From Serinibacter salmoneus (GTDB lineage: Bacteria; Actinomycetota; Actinomycetes; Actinomycetales; Beutenbergiaceae), in the NCBI RefSeq assembly GCF_002563925.1, contig NZ_PDJD01000001.1:2114973-2178972 (forward strand): a DNA stretch of 64,000 nucleotides. The letters run 5' to 3'. The translations under genes and the position numbers were made by a program. Below the pieces are notes generated by a model that ran no database searches, was not told the origin of the DNA, and was given only the letters and a program-made list of their open reading frames with translations. Shown in pieces: positions 10,331 to 17,332 of this stretch (position 1 is the stretch's first letter; each line of letters opens with the position of its first letter).

Positions 10331-11632
10331 ATGTCAGAGATACGCGCTGAAGGCGTGTACAAGGTCTTCGGGAGACGTGGCGAGGAGGTCGTGCGCCGCA
10401 TCCGTGAGGGCGCCACGCGCGAGGAGGTCAAGAACCTCGGGACCGCCGCCGTCATCGACGCCTCCTTCGAGGTGCGCAGCGGGGAGATCTTCGTGGTGAT
10501 GGGGCTGTCGGGCTCCGGCAAGTCCACCCTGATCCGGATGCTGAACGGCCTGTGGCGACCCACGGCCGGCACGATCCACCTGGACGAGGACGAACTGTCC
10601 GCCGTCTCCCCCGCCCGGCTCCGGGAGATCCGCCGCGAGAAGATCTCGATGGTCTTCCAGCACTTCGCGCTGCTGCCGCACCGCACGGTGCTCGAGAACG
10701 CGGCCTACCCCCTGGAGATCAAGGGCCTGGGCCTGGAGGAGCGCCGGGAGAAGGCGATGGAGTCGCTGCGCATGGTCGGCCTGGACGGGTGGGAGAACTC
10801 CCTGCCGGGCAACCTCTCCGGAGGCATGCGTCAGCGTGTGGGCCTGGCCCGCGCCCTGGCGGCCGACACCGACATCCTGCTCATGGACGAGGCCTTCTCC
10901 GCCCTGGACCCGCTGATCCGGCGGGAGATGCAGGAGCAGCTCCTGGAGCTGCAGACCACGCTGGGCAAGACCATCGTGTTCATCACCCACGACCTGAACG
11001 AGGCCATGTTCCTCGGGGACCGGGTCGCGATGATGCGCGACGGCCGGATCGTGCAGATCGGCACCGCCGAGGAGATCCTGGAGCGGCCCGCGGACGACTA
11101 CGTCGCACAGTTCGTGGCCGATGTGGACCGCACCCGGGTGCTGACCGCATCCTCGGTGATGCGGCCCGCCCGGGTGGTCGTGCCGTTCGGCGGCGGTCCC
11201 CGCCAGGCCCTGCACACCCTCATGGAGAACACGACCTCCGCGGCCTTCGTCACCGACCGGACCCGGACCTTCCGCGGCACCGTGACCGACGAGGACCTGC
11301 TGCGCGCCCAGCGCGAGGGGCACACCGACCTGGCCCGGATCACCCAGCCGGATCCGCGTGCCGTAGCACCCGACACCGCGATCGCCGAGATCTTCGCCCC
11401 CGCCGCGGAGTCGATCCTGCCGGTGCCGGTGGTCGACGAGGAGGGCAAGTTCGCCGGGGTCGTCCCCCGGGTGCGGCTGCTGGAGGCGATGGCGAACAAC
11501 GCCGAGCCCGGCAGCGGTGCGGAGGACCGTCTGCCCGCCTCCGCGGTCTCGCAGGAGCCGGTACCCGATGCGGTACCCGCCACCGACGCCGTACCCGCCG
11601 CAGGCGCCCAGATCCGGGAGGAGCAGCCGTGA
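10331..11632 (+). CDS. proV: Glycine betaine/proline ABC transporter, ATP-binding subunit (ProV/OpuAA-like)
   Basis: A 433-aa ATPase for osmoprotectant uptake. The nucleotide-binding domain has Walker A (GLSGSGKST), the signature LSGGMRQRVGLARAL and Walker B with the catalytic Glu (DILLMDEAFSALDP). Two CBS-type repeats follow (about 275-400), the module that senses ionic strength or c-di-AMP in OpuA-type transporters. The C-terminal tail is Ala/Pro-rich with a short internal VPATDAVPAAGA-type repeat. The ATG at 10331 was preferred to the one at 10310 because GAGGGG lies about 10 bases before it. The stop overlaps the proW GTG (GTGA). Confidence 0.93.
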   Translation: MSEIRAEGVYKVFGRRGEEVVRRIREGATREEVKNLGTAAVIDASFEVRSGEIFVVMGLSGSGKSTLIRMLNGLWRPTAGTIHLDEDELSAVSPARLREIRREKISMVFQHFALLPHRTVLENAAYPLEIKGLGLEERREKAMESLRMVGLDGWENSLPGNLSGGMRQRVGLARALAADTDILLMDEAFSALDPLIRREMQEQLLELQTTLGKTIVFITHDLNEAMFLGDRVAMMRDGRIVQIGTAEEILERPADDYVAQFVADVDRTRVLTASSVMRPARVVVPFGGGPRQALHTLMENTTSAAFVTDRTRTFRGTVTDEDLLRAQREGHTDLARITQPDPRAVAPDTAIAEIFAPAAESILPVPVVDEEGKFAGVVPRVRLLEAMANNAEPGSGAEDRLPASAVSQEPVPDAVPATDAVPAAGAQIREEQP

Positions 11633-12495
11633 ACGATCCCATCGTGCGCATACCGGTCGGCGATTGGGCCGAGGCCCTCATCGACTGGATCACCGACACC
11701 TTCGCGTTGCTGTTCGACCTCATCGAGGTCGTGCTGGAGTCCGCCTACGACGCCCTGGACTGGGTGCTGACCACGCCGCCGTTCTTCGTCTGGATCGCCG
11801 CGCTCGCCGCGCTGGCGTGGTGGGCCAAGGGCTGGCGTCTGGGCATGGGCACCGTGGTCGGGATGCTGCTGATCTACACCATGGATCAGTGGGAGAACGC
11901 GATGCACACCCTGGCGCTCGTGCTGATCGCCACCGCCATCGCGCTGCTGTTCGCGATCCCCCTGGGCATCCTCGCCGCCCGGAACGACACCGCCTCGGCG
12001 ATGATCCGGCCGGTGCTGGACCTCATGCAGACGCTGCCCGCGTTCGTCTACCTGATCCCCACCGTGGTGATCTTCCTGACGGGCGCCGTGCCTGGCCTGA
12101 TCGCCACCATCGTGTTCGCCATGGCCCCGGGTGTCCGCTTCACCGAGCTCGGTATCCGCCAGGTGGACAAGGAGGTCGTCGAGGCCGGGGAGTCCTTCGG
12201 CGCCGGCTCGCGGCGCATCCTGCGCCAGATCCAGATCCCCCTGGCGATGCCCACCATCATGGCGGGCGTCAACCAGGTCATCATGCTCTCGCTGTCCATG
12301 GTCGTCATCGCCGGCATGGTCGGCGCCGCGGGGCTCGGCTCCGCGGTGTACCAGGCCCTCGCGAGCATCAACGTCGGCCTCGGGTTCGAAGCCGGTATCG
12401 GCGTGGTCATCCTCGCCGTCTACCTCGACCGCGTCTCCAGCGCCCTCGGCGCCCGGTCCGCGGTTGCCAAGGCCCAGGCTGCGGCGGCCGTCTGA
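11629..12495 (+). CDS. proW: Glycine betaine/proline ABC transporter, permease subunit (ProW-like)
   Basis: A 288-aa inner-membrane permease. A polar N-terminal segment is followed by about six transmembrane helices. The cytoplasmic EAA loop, which docks on the ATPase, is visible as GESFGAGSRRILRQIQIPLA about two-thirds along. The GTG start overlaps the proV stop by four bases, so the two subunits are translationally coupled. It is followed by a perfect hairpin and then the binding-protein gene, giving the order ATPase-permease-binding protein. Confidence 0.93.
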   Translation: MNDPIVRIPVGDWAEALIDWITDTFALLFDLIEVVLESAYDALDWVLTTPPFFVWIAALAALAWWAKGWRLGMGTVVGMLLIYTMDQWENAMHTLALVLIATAIALLFAIPLGILAARNDTASAMIRPVLDLMQTLPAFVYLIPTVVIFLTGAVPGLIATIVFAMAPGVRFTELGIRQVDKEVVEAGESFGAGSRRILRQIQIPLAMPTIMAGVNQVIMLSLSMVVIAGMVGAAGLGSAVYQALASINVGLGFEAGIGVVILAVYLDRVSSALGARSAVAKAQAAAAV

Positions 12496-12510
12496 GGACG
12501 TCCGCCATCC

Positions 12511-12531
12511 GCGGCGGGAGCCTCCCGCCGC
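12511..12531 (+). repeat. Perfect intercistronic inverted repeat between proW and proX
   Basis: A 10-base arm and its exact complement are separated by one base (GCGGCGGGAG / CTCCCGCCGC). It lies 15 bases after the proW stop and 52 before the proX start, inside the operon. Such hairpins often protect upstream mRNA or attenuate read-through, so proX may be expressed at a different level from proVW. Confidence 0.6.
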
Positions 12532-12583
12532 ACCGACACCACCCCACAGCCGGCCGTCGTGCCGGCCGAAGGAAGGATCACGT

Positions 12584-13537
12584 ATGACCCGCTCCACACG
12601 ACGCACGTTCGCCGCCGGCTCCGCCGTGCTGGCCCTCGGTCTGACCCTTGCCGCCTGCTCCACCGACTCCGGTGACAGCACCGAGGACGGCGCGGACGAG
12701 ACCACCGAGGAGACGACCGACGCCGAGGCAGGCGCCGCGAACGAGGACGAGATGGAGGTGCACATCGGCATCCCGTCCGGCTGGGACGAGGGCATCGCCG
12801 TCTCCCACCTGTGGAAGTCCATGCTCGAGGACGAGGGCTACACCGTCGAGACCACCACGGCCGACATCGGCGTGCTGTTCACCGGCCTCGCCGGCGGCGA
12901 CTTCGACCTCATGTTCGACGGCTGGCTCCCGCTCACCCACGCCTCCTACTGGGAGGAGTACGGCGACGACCTCACCGACCTCGGCGTCTGGTACGACAAC
13001 GCCAAGCTCACCATCGCCGTGAACGAGGACTCCCCCGCGCAGTCCCTGGCGGACCTCGCGGAGATGGCCGACGAGTACGACAACCGCCTGGTCGGCATCG
13101 AGCCGGGCGCCGGTCTCACCGCCACCACCCAGGACGCCGTCATCCCCACCTACGGCCTGGAGGGCATGGAGTACGTGACCTCCTCCACGCCCGCCATGCT
13201 CGCCGAGCTGGACTCCCGGACCTCGGCCGGGGAGAACGTCGTCGTCACCCTGTGGCGCCCGCACTGGGCCTACGACGCCTACCCGATCCGCGACCTGGAG
13301 GACCCGGAGGGCACCCTGGGTGAGGCCGAGGAGATCCACACCTTCGGCTCCGGCGACATCGCCGAGACCCACCCCACGCTGGTGAGCTGGATCGAGAGCT
13401 TCACCCTCGCCGACGACCAGCTGTTCGAGATCGAGAACATGATGTTCAACAGCGACGAGTTCGGCGAGGACTACGACGCCGCGGCCGCCGCGTGGCTCGA
13501 GGCGAACCCCGACTTCGCCGAGGGCCTGAAGGGCTGA
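12584..13537 (+). CDS. proX: Glycine betaine-binding lipoprotein (ProX/OpuAC-like)
   Basis: A 317-aa extracellular substrate-binding lipoprotein of the OpuAC family. It has an Arg-rich signal peptide ending in a lipobox (LTLAAC), an acidic Glu/Asp/Thr-rich linker of about 35 residues, and the binding core. Several tryptophans and tyrosines typical of the aromatic cage for quaternary amines are present (FDGWLPLTHASYWEEY, WRPHWAYDAYPI). The ATG is preceded by GGAAGGA about 6 bases upstream. It is the last gene of the operon and is followed by a 16-bp terminator hairpin. Confidence 0.93.
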   Translation: MTRSTRRTFAAGSAVLALGLTLAACSTDSGDSTEDGADETTEETTDAEAGAANEDEMEVHIGIPSGWDEGIAVSHLWKSMLEDEGYTVETTTADIGVLFTGLAGGDFDLMFDGWLPLTHASYWEEYGDDLTDLGVWYDNAKLTIAVNEDSPAQSLADLAEMADEYDNRLVGIEPGAGLTATTQDAVIPTYGLEGMEYVTSSTPAMLAELDSRTSAGENVVVTLWRPHWAYDAYPIRDLEDPEGTLGEAEEIHTFGSGDIAETHPTLVSWIESFTLADDQLFEIENMMFNSDEFGEDYDAAAAAWLEANPDFAEGLKG

Positions 13538-13553
13538 TCCGCCCCGCACGAGG

Positions 13554-13590
13554 CGAGGCCCCGGTCACCGCTGTGGTGACCGGGGCCTCG
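13554..13590 (+). terminator. Strong rho-independent-like terminator after proX
   Basis: A 16-bp perfect stem (13554-13569 with 13575-13590), five-base loop GCTGT, followed by a T/C-rich stretch (TCGTCTCTC). It also lies just past the end of the convergent Trm112-like gene and may serve both. Confidence 0.85.
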
Positions 13591-13628
13591 TCGTCTCTCG
13601 TGGTGCCGGAGCGTTCAGGGACGCTCGA

Positions 13629-13853
13629 TCAGGGACGCTCGATCGCCTCGTGCGGGAGGAGGACCGGCACGCCGTCACGCACCGGGTAGCGCAGCACTCG
13701 CTCGGTGGAGGTGTTCTCCAAAGCGAGGGCGCCGTCCTGGCCGACCACCTCGACCAGCGGTGTGCCGGTGATCGGGCAGCGCAGGGCCTCGCGCGCCCAG
13801 GGGGCCTCCGGGAGCACGCGGGGGGCAGCAGCGGGGTCGGTCACGGTTCTCAC
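13629..13853 (-). CDS. Trm112/UPF0434-family small protein
   Basis: A 74-aa protein with the compact Trm112 fold signature: LRCPITGTPLVEV followed by a C-terminal RVLRYPVRDGVPVLLPHEA hairpin. Trm112 proteins activate methyltransferases in eukaryotes and archaea; the role of bacterial members is unclear. Only one cysteine remains in the place of the usual CPxC zinc pair, so metal binding is unlikely. The start is GTG, overlapping the DUF3499 stop by four bases, so the two genes are co-translated. Confidence 0.85.
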   Translation of the reverse strand: MRTVTDPAAAPRVLPEAPWAREALRCPITGTPLVEVVGQDGALALENTSTERVLRYPVRDGVPVLLPHEAIERP

Positions 13854-14263
13854 TCTCCTGGTCCGAGCACCCGCAGGTGTCGGCGCCGTTCGGGGTCGGG
13901 GTTCGGCATCGGTTCCGCGGCACTGCGCCGAGCCCTCGCCTCACGCGCTCCCCGCGGGTCCGCGGCGGGCCGCGGGGGTTGCGCCACGGGCGCACGCGAG
14001 GCCTCCCGGACCGCTTCTGCCAGGGCCACGAGGTCGTCGGTACTCGGCGGCGACGGCGTCAGATCCACCGCGAGCCGCACCACGTCCCACCCGCGGGGCA
14101 CCGTGAGCCGCTCGGCGTGCTCTGCGCACAGGTCGTAGGAGTGGGGCTCGGCGTGGGTGGCCAACGGCCCCAACACCGCCGTGGAGTCCGCGTACACGTA
14201 CGTCAAGGTGGCAACGGCCGGGTTGACGCACGTCGCGCGCGTGCACTGGCGGGTGGCTCTCAC
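13850..14263 (-). CDS. DUF3499 family protein
   Basis: A 137-aa actinobacterial protein. The N-terminal half has the family hallmarks: RQCTRATCVNPAVATLTYVY, DSTAVLGPLATHAEPHSYDL, and CAEHAERLTVPRGWDVVRL. The cysteines and histidines look like a small zinc-ribbon. The C-terminal third is charged and low-complexity. The function is unknown. The GTG at 14261-14263 was chosen because the family begins about five residues before the first Cys; a TAGCGT box lies 8 bases upstream. It is divergent from the zinicin-like gene, a pairing also found in mycobacteria (Rv3258c/Rv3259, from memory). Confidence 0.88.
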   Translation of the reverse strand: MRATRQCTRATCVNPAVATLTYVYADSTAVLGPLATHAEPHSYDLCAEHAERLTVPRGWDVVRLAVDLTPSPPSTDDLVALAEAVREASRAPVAQPPRPAADPRGAREARARRSAAEPMPNPDPERRRHLRVLGPGE

Positions 14264-14271
14264 ACCGCCCC

Positions 14272-14277
14272 ACGCTA
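14272..14277 (-). promoter_or_regulatory. Putative -10 box (TAGCGT) for DUF3499
   Basis: Minus-strand TAGCGT lies 8 bases before the GTG at 14263, implying a leaderless or near-leaderless transcript. Confidence 0.4.
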
Positions 14278-14314
14278 CCCGCTCGGATACCTCACCCCCG
14301 GCAGGCGGGTCCGA

Positions 14315-14320
14315 TAGCGT
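14315..14320 (+). promoter_or_regulatory. Putative -10 box (TAGCGT), leaderless start at 14327
   Basis: TAGCGT is followed by exactly 6 bases and then GTG at 14327. The same hexamer serves the divergent gene 43 bases to the left. Confidence 0.5.
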
Positions 14321-14326
14321 GGTTCC

Positions 14327-14809
14327 GTGCCCCACGACCAACGCCACCGCGACCACGACGTGCCGCAGCCGTGGGCCGCCCTCGGACCCGTGCAGATCCC
14401 CGCCCGGGTTCGCGGTCGCCGTCGGGACCGACGAGGTCGTGGCACACGCGGCCCCCTGCTCGCGCCCGGGACCCCGGCGCAGCGCACGCGCGCCGAGCTG
14501 TTCGACGAGGAGGTGCTCGGCGTGGTGGAGCATCTGGAACGCCGATGGGCCAAGGAACTGCGCGGCGTGGAGTTCGGGATCGAGGACGTGCCGCCGTCCG
14601 ACCCTGCCCCGTGGGAACACGAGGTGGCCCTCGGACGCTGCTTCGCGGCGGATCGGGTGGCCGGCCTCCCGGCACGTGTGGTCATCTACCGCCGGCCGGT
14701 CGAAGCCCGCGCCGAGGGGCGGCAGGCGCTGCGCGATCTACTGCGCGAGGTCATCGTGGAACACGTGGCCGAACTGCTCGGACGCCCGCCCGAGATCATC
14801 GACCCCTAG
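14327..14809 (+). CDS. Zinicin-like (metallopeptidase-family) protein lacking the HExxH motif
   Basis: A 160-aa protein that resembles the actinobacterial metallopeptidase-family partner of DUF3499. The first 50 residues are Arg/Pro-rich and probably disordered. The conserved core runs from RAELFDEEVLGVVEHLERRW through VEFGIEDVPP to the C-terminal EVIVEHVAELLG. Related zinicin-like proteins carry a zinc-binding HExxH at this last position; here the sequence reads VEHVA, so peptidase activity is doubtful. The GTG start is supported by a TANNNT box 6 bases upstream. Confidence 0.75.
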   Translation: MPHDQRHRDHDVPQPWAALGPVQIPARVRGRRRDRRGRGTRGPLLAPGTPAQRTRAELFDEEVLGVVEHLERRWAKELRGVEFGIEDVPPSDPAPWEHEVALGRCFAADRVAGLPARVVIYRRPVEARAEGRQALRDLLREVIVEHVAELLGRPPEIIDP

Positions 14810-14859
14810 CCGACGAGTCCCGTCACCGACCCAGTCGATCAAGACCCCCAGGAGAACCC

Positions 14860-15711
14860 ATGCGCATCGTGGTCACCGGAGCGGCCGGCATGCTCGGCCA
14901 GGACGTCACCTCACGCCTGTCCACCCGCCATGACATCAGCGCGGTGGACCGCGCGCAGGTCGACATCACGGTGCCCGATGAGGTCGGTCCCGCGATCGAG
15001 GGTGCCGACGTCGTGGTGAACTGCGCCGCATACACCGCGGTCGACGACGCCGAGACCCACGAGGGCGAGGCGTTCGCCATCAACGCGCTCGGCCCCGGCG
15101 TACTGGCGCGGGCCTGCGCGGCCGCCGGGGTCCGGCTGGTGCACATCTCCACCGACTACGTCTTCGACGGCGCCGCCACCGCCCCCTACCCGCACGACGC
15201 GACTCCTCGGCCACGCTCCGCCTACGGCCGCACCAAACTGGCCGGGGAATGGGCGATCCAGGCCGCGGGAGGCGACCACCTCATCCTGCGCACGGCCTGG
15301 CTCTACGGCGCGGGCGGCGGCTGCTTCCCCCGCACGATCGCGCGCGTCGCCGCGGCGCGTGACCACCTGGACGTGGTCGCCGATCAGCACGGCGCACCGA
15401 CCTGGACCGTGGACGTCGCGGATCTGATCGCGCGGCTGGTGGAGGGCGGGGCGCCGCGGGGCATCTACCACGCCACCGCCGGCGGGGAGACCACGTGGTA
15501 CGACTTCGCGCGCGCCACCGTCACGGCCGCAGGACTGGACGCCGGCATCGTGCACCCGGTGACCAGCGAGGCGTTCCCGCGCCCTGCGGCGCGACCCGCA
15601 TACTCCGTGCTCGGTCACGAAGCGCTGCGCGCCATCGGCGTGCAACCGATCGGCGAGTGGCACGAGAGGTGGCTCGAGGCAGCACCCTCGGTCCTCGCGG
15701 CCACCGGCTGA
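14860..15711 (+). CDS. rfbD: dTDP-4-dehydrorhamnose reductase
   Basis: A 283-aa short-chain dehydrogenase-type reductase that makes dTDP-L-rhamnose from dTDP-4-keto-rhamnose with NAD(P)H. It shows the nucleotide-binding loop VVTGAAGMLGQD, VVNCAAYTAVDDAE, the STDYVFDG block and the catalytic Tyr-Lys pair in SAYGRTKLAGEW. AGGAG lies about 8 bases before the ATG. The other dTDP-rhamnose genes are elsewhere in the window (rfbB, rfbA and an rfbC-like gene), so the pathway is dispersed. In M. tuberculosis the equivalent gene lies in the same conserved neighbourhood. Confidence 0.95.
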   Translation: MRIVVTGAAGMLGQDVTSRLSTRHDISAVDRAQVDITVPDEVGPAIEGADVVVNCAAYTAVDDAETHEGEAFAINALGPGVLARACAAAGVRLVHISTDYVFDGAATAPYPHDATPRPRSAYGRTKLAGEWAIQAAGGDHLILRTAWLYGAGGGCFPRTIARVAAARDHLDVVADQHGAPTWTVDVADLIARLVEGGAPRGIYHATAGGETTWYDFARATVTAAGLDAGIVHPVTSEAFPRPAARPAYSVLGHEALRAIGVQPIGEWHERWLEAAPSVLAATG

Positions 15712-15769
15712 GGGCACCGGGCTGAGGCACCCGGGCCGGCGCCGTCTCCGGTGGACCGCGGGCGCTGAC

Positions 15770-17332
15770 TCAGCTGATCGAGAACCGCAGTGACACGCTC
15801 CGCGCGACCTGCGGATCGGGCTGACCGGGGACGGCACTGACCTGCTCTCCGAGGTCGTCGGTGGCGGTCAGCAGCGCCGCAGCGGCCAGGGGGTCCTGCG
15901 AGGTGACCAGCACACCCACGATCCGCTCGTCCCCGGCCACGAGCGCGCTCAGGTCCTCCTGCGAGACCGCCACTGCGCCGTCGGGCGGGATCTGCGCCTC
16001 GAGGTCGACACCGAATGTGCCCGCCGCAGTCACCGGTCGCAGCGTGACCTCGGCCCCGCTAGCGGTCGTATCCGCGATCACGAGTTCCACCCCCTCGACG
16101 AGGTCCCCCAGGCCGGGGGTCATCACCACGAGGTCGGTGGCCGGCCGCACACTCGGCAGCCACGCGCGGTCCAGGACCGGGACGTCCGGGTCCTGCGGCG
16201 TCGGGTCACCGCGTCGGATGAGCTCGACCGCGCTGACGACGGGCTCGTCGGCGCTCACCCGCACCGCGTAGGTCCCGGGCGGGGTCCCGGCGAGCGACGC
16301 GTCCCACACGGTGCCGGGCTCCACCACGTACCCGGCCTCGCCCGAGATGCGTTGCGCGCCCGTGCCCGAGAGCAGATCGAGGTGCACGGTGGCAGGCTCG
16401 GTCCCCGGGTTCAGGATGCGCACCAGCGAGGCGATCTCGTCGCCGCTGGTCGAGGAGCCGAGGACCACCCCGGGGATGATGCTGTCGGAGGCCGGCTCGG
16501 TGGAGGCGACGAGGAGGTCCGTGCCCGCGGCGGTGAGCCCGTCGAGCTGATTCACCCGCAGGGACGCCGTCACCTGACCGCCGCTGGCTTCCACGTGCAG
16601 GGCGAGCCGCTCCTGGTCAGCGGCCACGGCCTCCATCAGGAGGGTCTGGCTCTCCCCCGCCGGCACCAGGACCTCGGCGGCGCCCGCCAGCGGGACCTCA
16701 CCCGTCGGTCCCCATGCCCGCACCGCGACGGTCGCCGCTGTCGCACCCGGGTTGGTGAGCGTCAACTCCGCGCTGCTGCCGACCCCGGTCTGCCCACCGA
16801 CCAGCCATGCGTCCGACCCTGGCAACTGGCAGGACGACGCGCTCAGCCCACGTAGATCACCGTCATCGGCGCGCGCCACGCCGGCACCCGCCGCCAGGGG
16901 CGAGGCCTCGCCGTCGGAGGTGACGCGTACCACCGAGGGGGCCTGGTCACTCGAGATCACCAGAGCCTGCTCCTGGGCGACGCTCCCACCCGGCTCCATG
17001 ACGACGGAGATCTCCTCGTCGCCATCGCGCGGCAGTGCCAACGCGTCAGTGACCATGGTCACGTCGGAGGTCCCTGAGAACTCTCCGTCACCGACCGCCT
17101 CCGGTGTGCTCGGTTGCGCCGGGCACGTCAGCACGGTGGGGGCCGCGGGCACGGCGACATCGAGGAAGTCCTGTGCCACCGCATCGGTGGCCGGCAGGTC
17201 ACGGGCGCCGAGCACGACGGCCGCGCCGAGAAGCACCACGCCGGCGCCGGAGACGATCCGGACCGCTCTGGTGCGCCCTCGCCCTGCGCCGTCGGCCGGC
17301 GTCTGGTCTGCGTTCTCGCCGGTACGGGCCAT
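15770..17332 (-). CDS. DUF5719 family membrane-anchored extracytoplasmic protein
   Basis: A 520-aa protein. After a charged N-terminus of about 25 residues there is one hydrophobic segment (VRIVSGAGVVLLGAAVVLGA); the rest is Thr/Val/Gly-rich with repeated beta-sandwich-like stretches such as LTNPGATAATVAVRAW and RILNPGTEPATVHLDL. This matches the DUF5719 proteins found downstream of a large glycosyltransferase in actinobacteria. The function is unknown; an exported protein working with the glycan made by its neighbour is inferred. The ATG at 17330-17332 overlaps the glycosyltransferase stop by one base (TGATG). Confidence 0.82.
   Translation of the reverse strand: MARTGENADQTPADGAGRGRTRAVRIVSGAGVVLLGAAVVLGARDLPATDAVAQDFLDVAVPAAPTVLTCPAQPSTPEAVGDGEFSGTSDVTMVTDALALPRDGDEEISVVMEPGGSVAQEQALVISSDQAPSVVRVTSDGEASPLAAGAGVARADDGDLRGLSASSCQLPGSDAWLVGGQTGVGSSAELTLTNPGATAATVAVRAWGPTGEVPLAGAAEVLVPAGESQTLLMEAVAADQERLALHVEASGGQVTASLRVNQLDGLTAAGTDLLVASTEPASDSIIPGVVLGSSTSGDEIASLVRILNPGTEPATVHLDLLSGTGAQRISGEAGYVVEPGTVWDASLAGTPPGTYAVRVSADEPVVSAVELIRRGDPTPQDPDVPVLDRAWLPSVRPATDLVVMTPGLGDLVEGVELVIADTTASGAEVTLRPVTAAGTFGVDLEAQIPPDGAVAVSQEDLSALVAGDERIVGVLVTSQDPLAAAALLTATDDLGEQVSAVPGQPDPQVARSVSLRFSIS

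Noticed and set aside
13590-13628. Direct repeat GGGACGCTCGATC around the Trm112-like stop
   Set aside because: Two adjacent short copies at the very end of the gene look like a local slippage duplication, not a functional element.
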